Shown one piece after another: positions 63,824 through 64,000 of a stretch of DNA of 64,000 nt (position 1 is its first letter; every line of letters begins with the position of its first letter). A program made the translations under genes and the position numbers. Location of the stretch: positions 835,001 to 899,000 of the forward strand of contig NZ_CP030265.1 in assembly GCF_008843145.1 (NCBI RefSeq), in the 5' to 3' direction. The notes beneath the pieces were generated by a model. It was not told the DNA's origin and ran no database searches. It worked only from the letters and a program-made list of their open reading frames with translations. This DNA comes from Skermanella pratensis (GTDB taxonomy: Bacteria; Pseudomonadota; Alphaproteobacteria; Azospirillales; Azospirillaceae).

Positions 63824-64000
63824 CGGTGCGCCGATCCAAAATCGAGCCGATTCCCCGGCTTCCGCCGACAGATGTCGTCTGCAGGAAAATCCCGCGCCTT
63901 CACCTGATGTAAAGCGGAAATGACTTACTGAGTACTGAAGATGCCGGTGCATCATGCTCGTCATCACTTCAGTTTTGCGGTAATTCATGGCAAATCCAAA

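Noticed and set aside
63987-64000. Start of a further gene (ATG GCA AAT CCA) at the right edge
   Set aside because: Only four codons are present and no clear ribosome binding site precedes them.

Overview
The window is chromosomal DNA of a high-GC alphaproteobacterium. Gene content (cytochrome bc1 petABC, phasin, NDUFAF7-like methyltransferase next to lgt, UbiK, an RpoH-type sigma factor, HemF, TRAP transporters) fits the Azospirillum/Skermanella branch of Rhodospirillales; this placement is inference from gene content, not from a marker-gene tree. I saw no rRNA or tRNA gene, CRISPR array, insertion sequence or prophage. About 55 coding genes are supported.

Layout. 0-5.7 kb: a partial gene, then a TetR regulator with its RND efflux pair. 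5.7-11.7 kb: a D-erythronate dehydrogenase-like gene, a ROK repressor and a ribose-type ABC importer; two near-identical promoters precede denD and the ROK gene. 11.8-17.2 kb: a large autotransporter, a small XRE regulator and a CPA2 cation/proton antiporter. 17.3-30.8 kb: an IclR-regulated catabolic island, described below. 30.9-33.4 kb: an unknown 484-residue protein, TspO and a small unknown protein. 33.3-40.2 kb (minus): a MoxR-DUF58-DUF4159-VWA membrane operon. 40.3-43.4 kb: DUF1285, Nudix, a small membrane protein, CCA-adding enzyme and another membrane protein. 43.6-47.9 kb: hemF, trmL and petABC. 48-63.8 kb: mostly housekeeping genes (ychF, pth, rplY, prs, pgeF, lgt, ubiK, proC, a sigma factor, phasin, csaA) plus a PAS-GGDEF-EAL protein.

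The most unusual part is the 17.3-30.8 kb island. It combines a B12-dependent acyl-CoA mutase (split large and small subunits) with its MeaB chaperone, a family III CoA-transferase, two crotonases without the second classical glutamate, a complete DctPQM TRAP importer, a LarA-family nickel-pincer racemase and the pincer-cofactor synthesis genes larC, larE and larB. Read together they suggest import of a chiral 2-hydroxy acid, racemisation or epimerisation at C2, CoA activation and a radical rearrangement. The mutase large subunit has lost the HxQ active-site motif, so its substrate is probably not methylmalonyl-CoA. Three genes of the island (mutase large subunit, CoA-transferase, larB) each carry an apparent one-base deletion, so the locus is either decaying or affected by sequencing errors.

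A second recurring theme is short tandem duplications or triplications (11-24 bp) at gene boundaries, several of them on ribosome binding sites or start codons, and one 30-bp-arm inverted repeat between convergent genes.
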